From the NCBI GenBank assembly GCA_003021325.1, contig PXQM01000115.1, forward strand, positions 10,419 to 19,622: DNA of 9,204 nt. The letters run 5' to 3'. A model generated the notes under the pieces. That model searched no databases and had not been told where the DNA came from. It saw only the letters and a program-made list of their open reading frames with translations. Made by a program: the position numbers and the translations under genes. Origin of the DNA: Halobacteriales archaeon QH_10_70_21 (GTDB taxonomy: Archaea > Halobacteriota > Halobacteria > Halobacteriales > Haloarculaceae). Shown piece after piece: positions 1-6,420 of the stretch (its first letter is position 1; the number at the start of each line of letters is the position of its first letter).

Positions 1-297
1 GTCCTCGAGCCGGACGCCGACGTATCGGACGCAGCGCTGGCGGAACTGCTCGAGTCGGTGCTCGAGGCCGGTCCCTACCAGTACGGCGACTGGTTCGACC
101 TGCCGATGCCGCTGTACCTCGTCCACGACGACGACACCGGTGACACCTTCCGGGTCGCCGTCCGGGACTGTCGCGTCGAGTTCCACGTGCTCCCCGCGAC
201 CGACCCGCCCGGGCTGCGGGCGCTCTACGACCGTCTCGCAGCCCGGTCGGACTGCGGGTGGTCCGTGGCGTCCCGAACCGCAGCCGACGAGAGCTGA
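1..297 (+). CDS. 3' end of a hypothetical acidic haloarchaeal protein (partial)
   Basis: The reading frame is open from the first base of the window and ends at TGA 295-297, so the 5' end and true start lie outside. The 98 visible residues begin VLEPDADVSDAALAELLESV and include a GDWFDLPMPLYLVHDDDTGD segment, then alternating hydrophobic stretches (FRVAVRD, VEFHVLPATDPPGLRALYDR) that suggest a small alpha/beta fold. Composition is Asp/Glu-rich with almost no Lys, typical of haloarchaeal cytoplasmic proteins. No signal peptide, membrane segment or metal motif is visible in this part. A GTG at 58 is an internal in-frame codon and probably not the start, because the acidic coding character continues upstream of it. 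I do not recognise the family and assign no function. The next gene has its own promoter, so they are probably not one operon. Confidence 0.7.
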   Translation, partial: VLEPDADVSDAALAELLESVLEAGPYQYGDWFDLPMPLYLVHDDDTGDTFRVAVRDCRVEFHVLPATDPPGLRALYDRLAARSDCGWSVASRTAADES

Positions 298-319
298 GCG
301 GGACGTTTGGACGGTTTTG

Positions 320-329
320 CTAATATTTT
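320..329 (+). promoter_or_regulatory. TATA-like promoter element for the subtilase gene
   Basis: The string CTAATATTTT is an isolated AT-rich block in GC-rich DNA, 32-41 bases before the ATG at 361. An archaeal TATA box places transcription about 25 bases downstream, near 350, which would leave a 5' leader of roughly 10 bases. A weak GGAG at 346-349 sits before the ATG. Judged by eye only. Confidence 0.55.
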
Positions 330-360
330 GAAGTGGGGATAGGCGGGAGTGGTAGGTACA

Positions 361-2745
361 ATGTCCCGGAACTACCGGCGGAGGCAGTTCGTGAAGATGG
401 TCGGTGCCGCGGGGGCCGGCGCCGCGCTCGCTGGCACCGCCAGCGGGGCACCGAAGGTTTCGACCGAGACCCTCGACGAACAGTTCGACACCAGCGGCGG
501 AGTTCAGGAAGCGCTCGTCGTGTTCGACGACTCCGAGAGCGCCCGTCGGCTCGAGACGCTCGACCTGCCGGAGACGTACCACGTCTTCGAGAACCTCGAC
601 GTCGCGTGGACACACCTGACGGCCGACCAGCTCCGGACGGTCGCGGGCTGGGACTCCGTCCGGCGCGTCAGGAAGGCCGAGGAACTCGAGTGGCACAACG
701 ACTCCACGTCCCGGGATTCGATGGCGGTCGATACCGTTCACAACGACCTCGGCTACGAAGGCGAGGACGCCCACGTGGTCATCATCGACTCGGGGTTGAA
801 CGCCAGCCATCCCGGAATCGGCGCCGACCGCGTGGAGGCGAACTACCGGTACGTCGACGAGCCGACCGGCCCGCGGGCCCCGTTTTGGGTCGCCGCCGGC
901 CGGGGCGACACCGACACCGTCGGCCACGGCCAGCACTGTGCCGGTATCGCCGCCGGTGACGGTGGCGGCGCTACCCAGGGCTCCTACGAGGGAATGGCGC
1001 CCGAGGCGACCATAACGAGCTACGCCGTCGTCCAGTACATCTACCTGCCGTACGTCGTTGCCGCGTGGGACCACCTGCTCGGGCGCATCCGTACCGAGCC
1101 CGACTTCGACCCCGACGTGGTCACGAACTCCTACGGTGTCTCCCGGGGGGCGCGGTACAACCCCAACGACCCCGTCAACGTCGCCACCTGGAAGGTGTTC
1201 CAGGAGGGCGTCCTCCCGGTGTTCTCCTACGGGAACGACGGCGAGAACGGCGAGGGAACGGGCAACCGGTTCGCCAAGGCCCCGCACGTGCTCGGCGTCG
1301 GTGCAGCGGAGAAGACCATCGACGAGCAGAACAACGCGAACAACCGTCCCATCGTCGGCTTCTCCTCGCGTGGTCGGAGCGACGTCGACCCGGTCCACTA
1401 CGACCGCGACGCCCTGATAAGTAACCTCCGGCAGTTCTTCGCCATCCAGGAGGGGCGGACCTACACCGTGAACGAGCGGACGTTCACCGGCTCGGTCGGC
1501 GCCGGCGCGAACACCGACCCGGTGGTCGCGGCGCCGGCGTTCGAGACGGACACTGGCTCCAGCTACGAGGCCTTCACGACCGCCAGCAACGTCGACCGCG
1601 TGGACCTGACACTCTCGCTGGACCCGGAGGGACAGTGGGTCCGCATGCGGGTCTACGAGAAGCAGGGCGACGAGTGGGTCGAGGTCGCCCAGATGCGCGA
1701 GGAGGTCCTCAAGCAGCACGACACCCTCACCGTCGACGTCGAGGGTAGCACCGACTACACCATCGAACTGGAGCCCGAGGACTCGGTCACGGCGGACTAC
1801 ACCATCGAGTACACCGCCTACGAGCAGGCCGACGGCGACCTGGGCGACGCCCGGCCCATCACGCTGTACCGTCCGGGCGTCAGCGCCCACGGCAACCTGG
1901 TCATGAGCACCCAGGACAAGGCGGACGTCCTCGGACCGCTGGGCGAGGCCGGCGACGCCGAGCCCTTCTACGGGCGTCTCAGCGGCACCTCGATGTCCTG
2001 TCCCGGGGCGGCCGGCATCGCGATGCTGGTCCAGCAGGCCTACCGCGACGAGAGCGGCGAGGAGCTCTCGCCGATCGACCTCATCCGCGTCCTCGAGCAC
2101 GCCGCAGCGGACCACAACCCCAACTACAACGCCATCAACACCGGCGCCGGGTTCGTCGACGCCGAGGCGGCAGTCACGACGGCTGAGGGGCTCGCCACCG
2201 GCGACCTATCCATCTCGGACCTCGAGACCGGACGCGACGCCCTTGTCGAGCCGCCGACGAAGGTCACGCCGCCGGATGAGATAGACCTCACGGCCGCTGG
2301 GAGCCGCCGGACCGACAGCTCGGTCAACGGCGACTCGCGGACCCAGCGCGTCGAGGTCACCATCAGCGACTTCAACGAGCAGGCGACCGGCGCGGTCGAG
2401 GTGTACGACGAAATCCCCAGCGAGTGGGAGCTCTACGGGGAGTACAGCCAGGCGAGAGTCGTCGAGGAGAAGAACGGCCGCAAGCGGCTCCGGCTCTTCC
2501 AGAGCGAGGGCGACGACGAGGTAGTTACCACCGACGAGGTCGAGGGTGACAAGGAGGTGACGTTCTCGTATTTCGTCGGGACGCCGGAGAACGCCGGCGA
2601 GAGCGGGAGCTACACGCTGGGTCCCGCCGAGGCCGAGGTGACGACCTGGAAGGTCCCCGAGAACGGCGACGACAGGAAGCAGGGCAGCGACACGGCCGAG
2701 TTCGGCGGCAGCGACACGGTCATCGTCGCGCCCACCCCAGCGTAA
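361..2745 (+). CDS. Tat-exported S8 family subtilisin-like serine protease
   Basis: This encodes a 794-residue subtilase (peptidase family S8), a secreted endopeptidase. The start is ATG 361, because it places a twin-arginine signal at the N-terminus: RRRQFVK at residues 6-12, then an Ala/Gly-rich hydrophobic stretch to about residue 30. A GTG at 349 would only add four residues. Residues about 50-120 look like an I9-type inhibitory propeptide (a VVFDD strand, then an HVFENLDVAWTHLT segment). The catalytic tetrad is complete: Asp143 in VVIIDSG, His189 in GHGQHCAGIAAG, oxyanion Asn292 in SYGND and Ser544 in GTSMSCPGAAG. Between FSSRGR (334-339) and RPGVSAHG (504-511) lie about 160 extra residues, of which about 390-488 resemble a PPC-type beta-sandwich. 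Residues about 620-794 form an acidic, beta-rich C-terminal region without a visible membrane anchor or sorting signal. Tat export suggests folding before secretion, usual in haloarchaea. Substrates are unknown. Confidence 0.93.
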   Translation: MSRNYRRRQFVKMVGAAGAGAALAGTASGAPKVSTETLDEQFDTSGGVQEALVVFDDSESARRLETLDLPETYHVFENLDVAWTHLTADQLRTVAGWDSVRRVRKAEELEWHNDSTSRDSMAVDTVHNDLGYEGEDAHVVIIDSGLNASHPGIGADRVEANYRYVDEPTGPRAPFWVAAGRGDTDTVGHGQHCAGIAAGDGGGATQGSYEGMAPEATITSYAVVQYIYLPYVVAAWDHLLGRIRTEPDFDPDVVTNSYGVSRGARYNPNDPVNVATWKVFQEGVLPVFSYGNDGENGEGTGNRFAKAPHVLGVGAAEKTIDEQNNANNRPIVGFSSRGRSDVDPVHYDRDALISNLRQFFAIQEGRTYTVNERTFTGSVGAGANTDPVVAAPAFETDTGSSYEAFTTASNVDRVDLTLSLDPEGQWVRMRVYEKQGDEWVEVAQMREEVLKQHDTLTVDVEGSTDYTIELEPEDSVTADYTIEYTAYEQADGDLGDARPITLYRPGVSAHGNLVMSTQDKADVLGPLGEAGDAEPFYGRLSGTSMSCPGAAGIAMLVQQAYRDESGEELSPIDLIRVLEHAAADHNPNYNAINTGAGFVDAEAAVTTAEGLATGDLSISDLETGRDALVEPPTKVTPPDEIDLTAAGSRRTDSSVNGDSRTQRVEVTISDFNEQATGAVEVYDEIPSEWELYGEYSQARVVEEKNGRKRLRLFQSEGDDEVVTTDEVEGDKEVTFSYFVGTPENAGESGSYTLGPAEAEVTTWKVPENGDDRKQGSDTAEFGGSDTVIVAPTPA

Positions 2746-2749
2746 ACCC

Positions 2750-2765
2750 GTCCGTTTCTCTTCGC
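2750..2765 (+). terminator. possible pyrimidine-rich terminator after the subtilase gene
   Basis: A pyrimidine-rich run (CCGTTTCTCTTC) begins a few bases after the TAA at 2743-2745. Archaeal transcription commonly ends in U-rich tracts without a hairpin. The T run here is short and interrupted, so the call is tentative. Confidence 0.25.
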
Positions 2766-2965
2766 GTTCGTCGGCGCCGCCGCTCCAGACGTGGCGTCGA
2801 TAGAAGCGGTGGTCGATTTACTCCAGCCGAACCCGGCACCGAGTAGCGCGATTGCGAGCACGGGGCATCACACGTCGACGACGGTGGTGAGGACGGCCAC
2901 CGAAAGGACGCGCGAGCGTGGTGGGGTGCCGGTCGGCCAGCGCCGTCCCCCGGAGCGACCCACAA

Positions 2966-2977
2966 CCGACTTATCGG
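2966..2977 (+). promoter_or_regulatory. TATA-like element within a short palindrome, leaderless promoter
   Basis: CCGACTTATCGG contains CTTATC at 2970-2975, about 25 bases before ATG 2998. That is the spacing expected for a leaderless haloarchaeal transcript starting at or next to the ATG, and it supports this start over upstream alternatives. CCGA and TCGG flank the four central bases as an inverted repeat, which may be chance. Confidence 0.5.
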
Positions 2978-2997
2978 CCGCCGCCCTCCCTGTCCGC

Positions 2998-4275
2998 ATG
3001 AGCGTGTCCCGCGTCGTCGAACTGGAGGGCCACATCATCGACTCGGGGATGATGCAGGCGGCATTCGGTATCGTCATGGACCACGGCGGCTCCTTCGACG
3101 TCGAGGAGTTCGACATCGGCCGCCACAAGGACGAGGAGTCGTACGCGCGATTGCTCGTCACCGCCGACACCGAGGAGGACCTCCAGCGCATCGTTCACGA
3201 CCTCCACCAGCAGGGGGCGACCCCGGCCGACCCCTCCGACGCACGGCTGGAGCCCGCCCCCACGAACAGGGTGGTCCCGCACGGCTTCTACTCGACGACG
3301 AACCACCCGACGCAGATACGCATCGGCGGCGAGTGGGTCGAGGTCGAGAACATCGAGATGGACTGTGCGGTCGTCGTTGAGGCGGTCTCGCCGGATGGCG
3401 AGGACCCGAGCGAGGCCGACGAGGTCCGGGCGTACACGGAGACGCTCAACGGCATCGAGGCTGGCGACATGGTGGTGACTGGCCAGTCCGGCATCCGCGT
3501 CCAGCCGCCGGAGCGGCCCAGGGGCCAGGAGGGCGCCTTCGGCTTCATGCAGGGCGGGGTGTCGGCCGAGCGGCCCTCGGAGTCGACCATCGAGCAGATA
3601 GCCGGGGCCATCGCGGAGACGAAGGCGGAGGGCGGCGAGGTGCTGGTCGTCGCCGGCCCGGCGCTCATCCACTCGGGGGCCCGCGAGGACCTCGCCCGCC
3701 TCGTCGAGCGGGGGTACGTCGACTACCTCTCCATCGGCAACGGCTTCGCAGTCCACGACATCGAGCGGGACCTCTATGGCACCTCGCTGGGCGTGAACAC
3801 GGAGACGCTCGACCACGCCCGCCACGGCCACAAGCACCACATCTACGCCATCAGCGAGATAATCCGCGAGGGCGGCATCGAGGAGGCCGTCGAGAGCGGC
3901 AAACTCGACTCCGGCGTCATGTACGAGTGCGTCAGCAACGACATCCCGTACGTCATCGCGGGCTCGATCCGCGACGACGGCCCGCTGCCGGACACCGTCA
4001 CCGACGCCGTCGAGGCGCAGAACGCCATCCGCGAGCAGGCCCACGAGGCCGACATGGTGCTGATGCTGTCGACGCTGCTGCACTCGGTGGCCGTGGGCAA
4101 CTGCCTGCCGTCGACCACGCGGGTCGTCTGCGTCGACATCAACCCCGCGACGGTCACGCAGCTCCTGGACCGCGGCTCCGCGCAGGCGGTCGGGATGGTC
4201 ACCGACATCGGGACCTTCGTCCCGACGCTGGCGGAGGAACTGCTGGCGGAGACCCCGGTCGAGGCCGACGACTAG
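2998..4275 (+). CDS. TIGR00300 family protein, archaeal-type ornithine cyclodeaminase (LOR/SDH-related)
   Basis: This encodes 425 residues. The N-terminal part carries the conserved LOR/SDH-type region: VVELEGHIIDSGMM at residues 6-19 and a FDIGRHKDEESYARLLV stretch from residue 38. The C-terminal half contains VVAGPALIHSGA (about 217-228), SIGNGFAVHDIE (245-256) and VCVDINPATV starting at 377, a nucleotide-binding-like alpha/beta core. From family knowledge, relatives include Methanococcus maripaludis MMP1218 and the C-terminal domain of cyanobacterial AgrE/ArgZ, which convert L-ornithine to L-proline with release of ammonia, using NAD. The proline-forming role here is inferred from those relatives. 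The start at ATG 2998 is chosen because a TATA-like element lies about 25 bases upstream and the conserved N-terminus begins there. The gene stands alone on this strand and its stop overlaps the stop of the convergent minus-strand gene. Confidence 0.88.
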   Translation: MSVSRVVELEGHIIDSGMMQAAFGIVMDHGGSFDVEEFDIGRHKDEESYARLLVTADTEEDLQRIVHDLHQQGATPADPSDARLEPAPTNRVVPHGFYSTTNHPTQIRIGGEWVEVENIEMDCAVVVEAVSPDGEDPSEADEVRAYTETLNGIEAGDMVVTGQSGIRVQPPERPRGQEGAFGFMQGGVSAERPSESTIEQIAGAIAETKAEGGEVLVVAGPALIHSGAREDLARLVERGYVDYLSIGNGFAVHDIERDLYGTSLGVNTETLDHARHGHKHHIYAISEIIREGGIEEAVESGKLDSGVMYECVSNDIPYVIAGSIRDDGPLPDTVTDAVEAQNAIREQAHEADMVLMLSTLLHSVAVGNCLPSTTRVVCVDINPATVTQLLDRGSAQAVGMVTDIGTFVPTLAEELLAETPVEADD

Positions 4276-4541
4276 GCGCCGGGAACGCCCTCGCGGTACG
4301 TCGAGACGGCCGCCTTCGCGTCCGCCAGCCTCGCGGCCGTCTCGCCGTCGGCGTCCTCGGCGACCTCGTCCAGCGTGCGGGTGATACGGGCCAGTGCCCC
4401 GTGGTCGAGCGTGCGGCCGGCGTCGACGGCGCCCCCGACCTTCTCGACGAGGGCGTCCAGCCGTTCTTCGGCCTCGTCGTCGAGCGCGTCGCGGGCCGCT
4501 CGCAGCTCCTCGAGAGCGGCCTGGAGTTCGTCCGCGCTCAT
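4272..4541 (-). CDS. small acidic helical protein (DUF7553-like)
   Basis: This encodes 89 residues starting [20 protein letters not shown]. It is rich in Ala, Glu, Asp, Leu and Arg, and is predicted by eye to be almost entirely alpha-helical, with heptad-like spacing suggestive of a coiled coil or helical bundle. The central [15 protein letters not shown] segment and the C-terminal YREGVPGA match my memory of the haloarchaeal family labelled DUF7553, which has no known function. No membrane segment, signal or metal site is visible. The start codon overlaps the stop of the UspA gene upstream by four bases (ATGA on the minus strand), implying co-transcription and translational coupling. Its TAG stop shares the CTAG at 4272-4275 with the stop of the convergent TIGR00300 gene. 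Confidence 0.8.
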   Translation of the reverse strand: MSADELQAALEELRAARDALDDEAEERLDALVEKVGGAVDAGRTLDHGALARITRTLDEVAEDADGETAARLADAKAAVSTYREGVPGA

Positions 4542-4927
4542 GAGTCCAGGGGAATCGAGACGACGGGCACTTCGGCCGACAGCAACACCTCCTGTGCGGT
4601 GGAGCCGAAGACGATCTTCCCGGTTCGGCTCCGCTGGCGGATGCCGATGACGATTTCGTCGATGGCGTGCTCCGCCGCGAACTTCCGTATGTCCGCCGCG
4701 GGGTCGTTGCCGCGGACGAGCTGGTGGTGCTCGGCGTTCGGCAGCCCCTCGGCGAGTTCGGTCATCGCCTCCTCGCCCTCGACGGCGTCGGTGTCCGAGG
4801 TGCTGTCGCCGCCCTCGTGGGAGTTGACGACGTAGACGGTGTCGTCCTCGGCCACGCGACCCCCGAGGTACCGATTGAGCCGCTTGCTCGTCTTTTCACC
4901 GTCCGTTGCGGCCAGGTATGTCGTCAT
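4538..4927 (-). CDS. UspA family universal stress protein
   Basis: This encodes a 129-residue single-domain Usp protein, probably a cytoplasmic nucleotide-binding dimer. It begins [14 protein letters not shown], with the beta-1 Asp9 typical of the family. The ATP-loop region is [16 protein letters not shown] starting at residue 95: Gly95, then Gly108-Ser109 with nine residues between position 98 and Gly108. The second glycine of the canonical G-2x-G-9x-G(S/T) motif is Gln98. The end ([10 protein letters not shown]) is a typical final strand. ATG at 4927 is preferred over an in-frame ATG at 4945 because the TATA-like TTTTAAG lies at 4953-4959, about 26-32 bases before 4927 but too close to 4945, and because the family starts at this strand. 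It is followed by the helical gene with an ATGA overlap. The stress or process sensed cannot be read from the sequence. Confidence 0.88.
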   Translation of the reverse strand: MTTYLAATDGEKTSKRLNRYLGGRVAEDDTVYVVNSHEGGDSTSDTDAVEGEEAMTELAEGLPNAEHHQLVRGNDPAADIRKFAAEHAIDEIVIGIRQRSRTGKIVFGSTAQEVLLSAEVPVVSIPLDS

Positions 4928-4952
4928 GCGGTGAGAGTCGCCCATCCACCTA

Positions 4953-4959
4953 CTTAAAA
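4953..4959 (-). promoter_or_regulatory. TATA box of the usp operon
   Basis: On the minus strand this reads TTTTAAG, centred about 29 bases upstream of the ATG at 4927, the spacing of a leaderless haloarchaeal promoter. It decides the Usp start. It shares the 164-base divergent intergenic region with the gcvPA promoter. Confidence 0.6.
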
Positions 4960-5033
4960 CTGCACGCCCCGCGCAGCCGCTCGGCCACGTACCCGATTGC
5001 CGGATGCTCGTCCCGCCATCGTCCGACTGCGGT

Positions 5034-5046
5034 CCCCGAACCGGGG
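5034..5046. repeat. inverted repeat abutting the gcvPA TATA box
   Basis: CCCCG (5034-5038), spacer AAC, CGGGG (5042-5046) form a perfect 5-base inverted repeat. It ends one base before the TATA-like CTATAATTA, so it covers the position of the BRE. It could be an operator half-site pair or a chance GC-rich palindrome. Confidence 0.35.
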
Positions 5047-5055
5047 CTATAATTA
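5047..5055 (+). promoter_or_regulatory. TATA box of the gcvPA-gcvPB operon
   Basis: CTATAATTA is the only AT-rich block near the gene on this strand. Transcription about 25 bases downstream would begin near 5075-5080, upstream of ATG 5092 but downstream of the alternative ATG 5059. This argues for the 5092 start and a leader of about 12-16 bases. Confidence 0.6.
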
Positions 5056-5091
5056 CCGATGGCCCGCTATGGATTGTACGTTCAGTTTCCT

Positions 5092-6420
5092 ATGACAGCA
5101 AACGGAAGCCCCTATGCGCCGCACACCGCCGCCGAGACGGAGGAAATGCTCTCGGCGGTCGGCGCGGACGGCGAGGAGGCGCTCTTCGACATCCCCGAGG
5201 CGGTCCGGTTCGACAGCGAACTCGACATCGAGGCCCGGAGCGAACGGGCGGTACGGGCGCTCGTCGACCGGACGCTCGGGGGCAACGACGACCTGACGGA
5301 GTTCCTCGGCCGCGGGCACTACGACCACTACGTCCCGTCCATGGTCGACCACCTCTCGGACCGCTCGGAGTTCCTGACCAGCTACACCCAGTACCAGCCC
5401 GAGGTGGCCCAGGGGTTCCTGCAGGCGCTGTTCGAGTACCAGTCCATGCTGGTCGAGCTGACCGGGCTGGGCGTCGCCAACTGCTCGATGTACGACGCCG
5501 CGACGGCCCTCGGCGAGGCGGCGACCCTCGCGACGCGCGTTCGAGGACGCTCCGGGCACCGCGTGTTGATTCCCGAGCGGCTCCAGACCGGCCGCCGGCG
5601 GACGCTGGACAACTACGTCGCTGGCCAGGACCGCAGCGTGGAGACGTACCCGATGGACGACGGCAACGCAGACGTCGAGGCCCTCGAGTCGATGGTCGAC
5701 GAGGAGACGCTGGTCGTCTACGCGGAGTCCCCGACGGTGCGCGGGACGATAGAGGAGAACCTCGGTTCCATCGGGCGCCTGGCGGACGAGAACGAGGCGG
5801 CCTTCGTCCTCGGGTCGGACCCGGTCGCGCTGTCGGTGCTGGAGGAGCCCGCAGGCGCCGGCGCGGACGTGGTGGTCGGCGACGCCGCAGCCCTGGGGGT
5901 ACCGACCGCCTACGGGATGGGTATCGGCCTGTTCGCCTGCCGCGAGGAGCTCCTCCGGCAGGTTCCCGGCCGGCTGGTCGGCGCCGGCGAGGACGAGACC
6001 GGCCGCCGCGCCTACACCCTGACGCTGCAGACGCGCGAACAGCACATCCGGCGGGAGCGGGCCACCTCGAACATCTGCACGAACCAGGCGTGGGTCGCCC
6101 TGCGGGTGGCGATGCACGCCGCCTGGCTCGGTCCCGATGGCCTCGTCGAGCTGGCCAACGACTGCGTCGGGCGGGCCGAGGAGCTCGCCGCCCGGGTCGA
6201 CCAGCTCTCGGGCGTCCGGGCGCCCGTCCACGACCGCCACCACTTCCGGGAGTTCGTCGCCCGGACCGACCAACCGGCGCCGGCCGTCGCCGACGACCTC
6301 GAGGCAGCCGGCTACGCCGTCCACGTCGTCGGCGACCACGAACTGCAGCTCTGTGCGACCGAGACGAACGAGGGCGACATCGATGGCCTCGTTGCCGCCC
6401 TCGGGGAGGCCGCACGATGA
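5092..6420 (+). CDS. gcvPA: aminomethyl-transferring glycine dehydrogenase subunit GcvPA (P-protein subunit 1)
   Basis: This encodes 442 residues of the N-terminal-type half of the split glycine cleavage P-protein. With GcvPB it decarboxylates glycine in the cytoplasm and passes the aminomethyl group to lipoylated GcvH. Family blocks are intact: [15 protein letters not shown] near the N-terminus, [10 protein letters not shown] (73-82), YTQYQPE (98-104), [10 protein letters not shown] from residue 130 and [13 protein letters not shown] (320-332). The length is normal for the subunit. ATG 5092 ([11 protein letters not shown]) is chosen over ATG 5059 because homologues begin at this point and the TATA box at 5047-5055 lies too close to 5059. 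The PLP lysine is not in this subunit, as expected, because it belongs to GcvPB. The stop overlaps the gcvPB start (ATGA, 6417-6420). Upstream is the divergent usp operon rather than gcvT or gcvH. The gene itself looks intact, but its partner is broken. Confidence 0.92.
   Translation: MTANGSPYAPHTAAETEEMLSAVGADGEEALFDIPEAVRFDSELDIEARSERAVRALVDRTLGGNDDLTEFLGRGHYDHYVPSMVDHLSDRSEFLTSYTQYQPEVAQGFLQALFEYQSMLVELTGLGVANCSMYDAATALGEAATLATRVRGRSGHRVLIPERLQTGRRRTLDNYVAGQDRSVETYPMDDGNADVEALESMVDEETLVVYAESPTVRGTIEENLGSIGRLADENEAAFVLGSDPVALSVLEEPAGAGADVVVGDAAALGVPTAYGMGIGLFACREELLRQVPGRLVGAGEDETGRRAYTLTLQTREQHIRRERATSNICTNQAWVALRVAMHAAWLGPDGLVELANDCVGRAEELAARVDQLSGVRAPVHDRHHFREFVARTDQPAPAVADDLEAAGYAVHVVGDHELQLCATETNEGDIDGLVAALGEAAR
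6403..6409 (+). promoter_or_regulatory. Shine-Dalgarno site of gcvPB
   Basis: GGGGAGG lies within the end of gcvPA, leaving seven bases before ATG 6417. It is a strong match to the archaeal anti-Shine-Dalgarno sequence and supports the overlapping ATGA start, as expected for an internal gene of an operon. Confidence 0.6.

Larger units (their letters stand above)
2746..2997. other. 252-base intergenic region without a supported gene
   Basis: No coding region is convincing here. The frame of the downstream gene stays open back to a GTG at 2791, but that extension would encode a Pro/Arg/Thr-rich segment unlike an acidic haloarchaeal protein or the known N-terminus of the family. The minus-strand frame is also open and overlaps the end of the subtilase, with no family likeness. 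The only elements I see are the pyrimidine run just after the subtilase stop and the TATA-like element at about 2970. Confidence 0.5.

Noticed and set aside
2610..2861. Possible small minus-strand gene beginning MLAIALLGAGFGW across the subtilase 3' end
   Set aside because: Most of it is antisense to conserved subtilase C-terminal coding sequence, it has no recognisable family, and no promoter is visible.
2791..2997. In-frame N-terminal extension of the TIGR00300 gene from GTG 2791
   Set aside because: The added segment is Pro/Arg/Thr-rich, unlike the acidic protein that follows; the family begins at the ATG 2998 methionine and a TATA-like element sits about 25 bases before it.
2971..4083. 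Long minus-strand open frame opposite the TIGR00300 gene
   Set aside because: Repetitive Arg/Asp/Val-rich translation typical of antisense frames in GC-rich genomes; the plus-strand protein is clearly conserved.
4928..4945. Upstream ATG start for the Usp gene
   Set aside because: Too close to the TTTTAAG element at 4953-4959; ATG 4927 has the leaderless spacing and matches the family N-terminus.
5059..5091. Upstream ATG start for gcvPA
   Set aside because: It lies only a few bases after the TATA-like element, so it would not be in the transcript, and homologues start at the equivalent of 5092.
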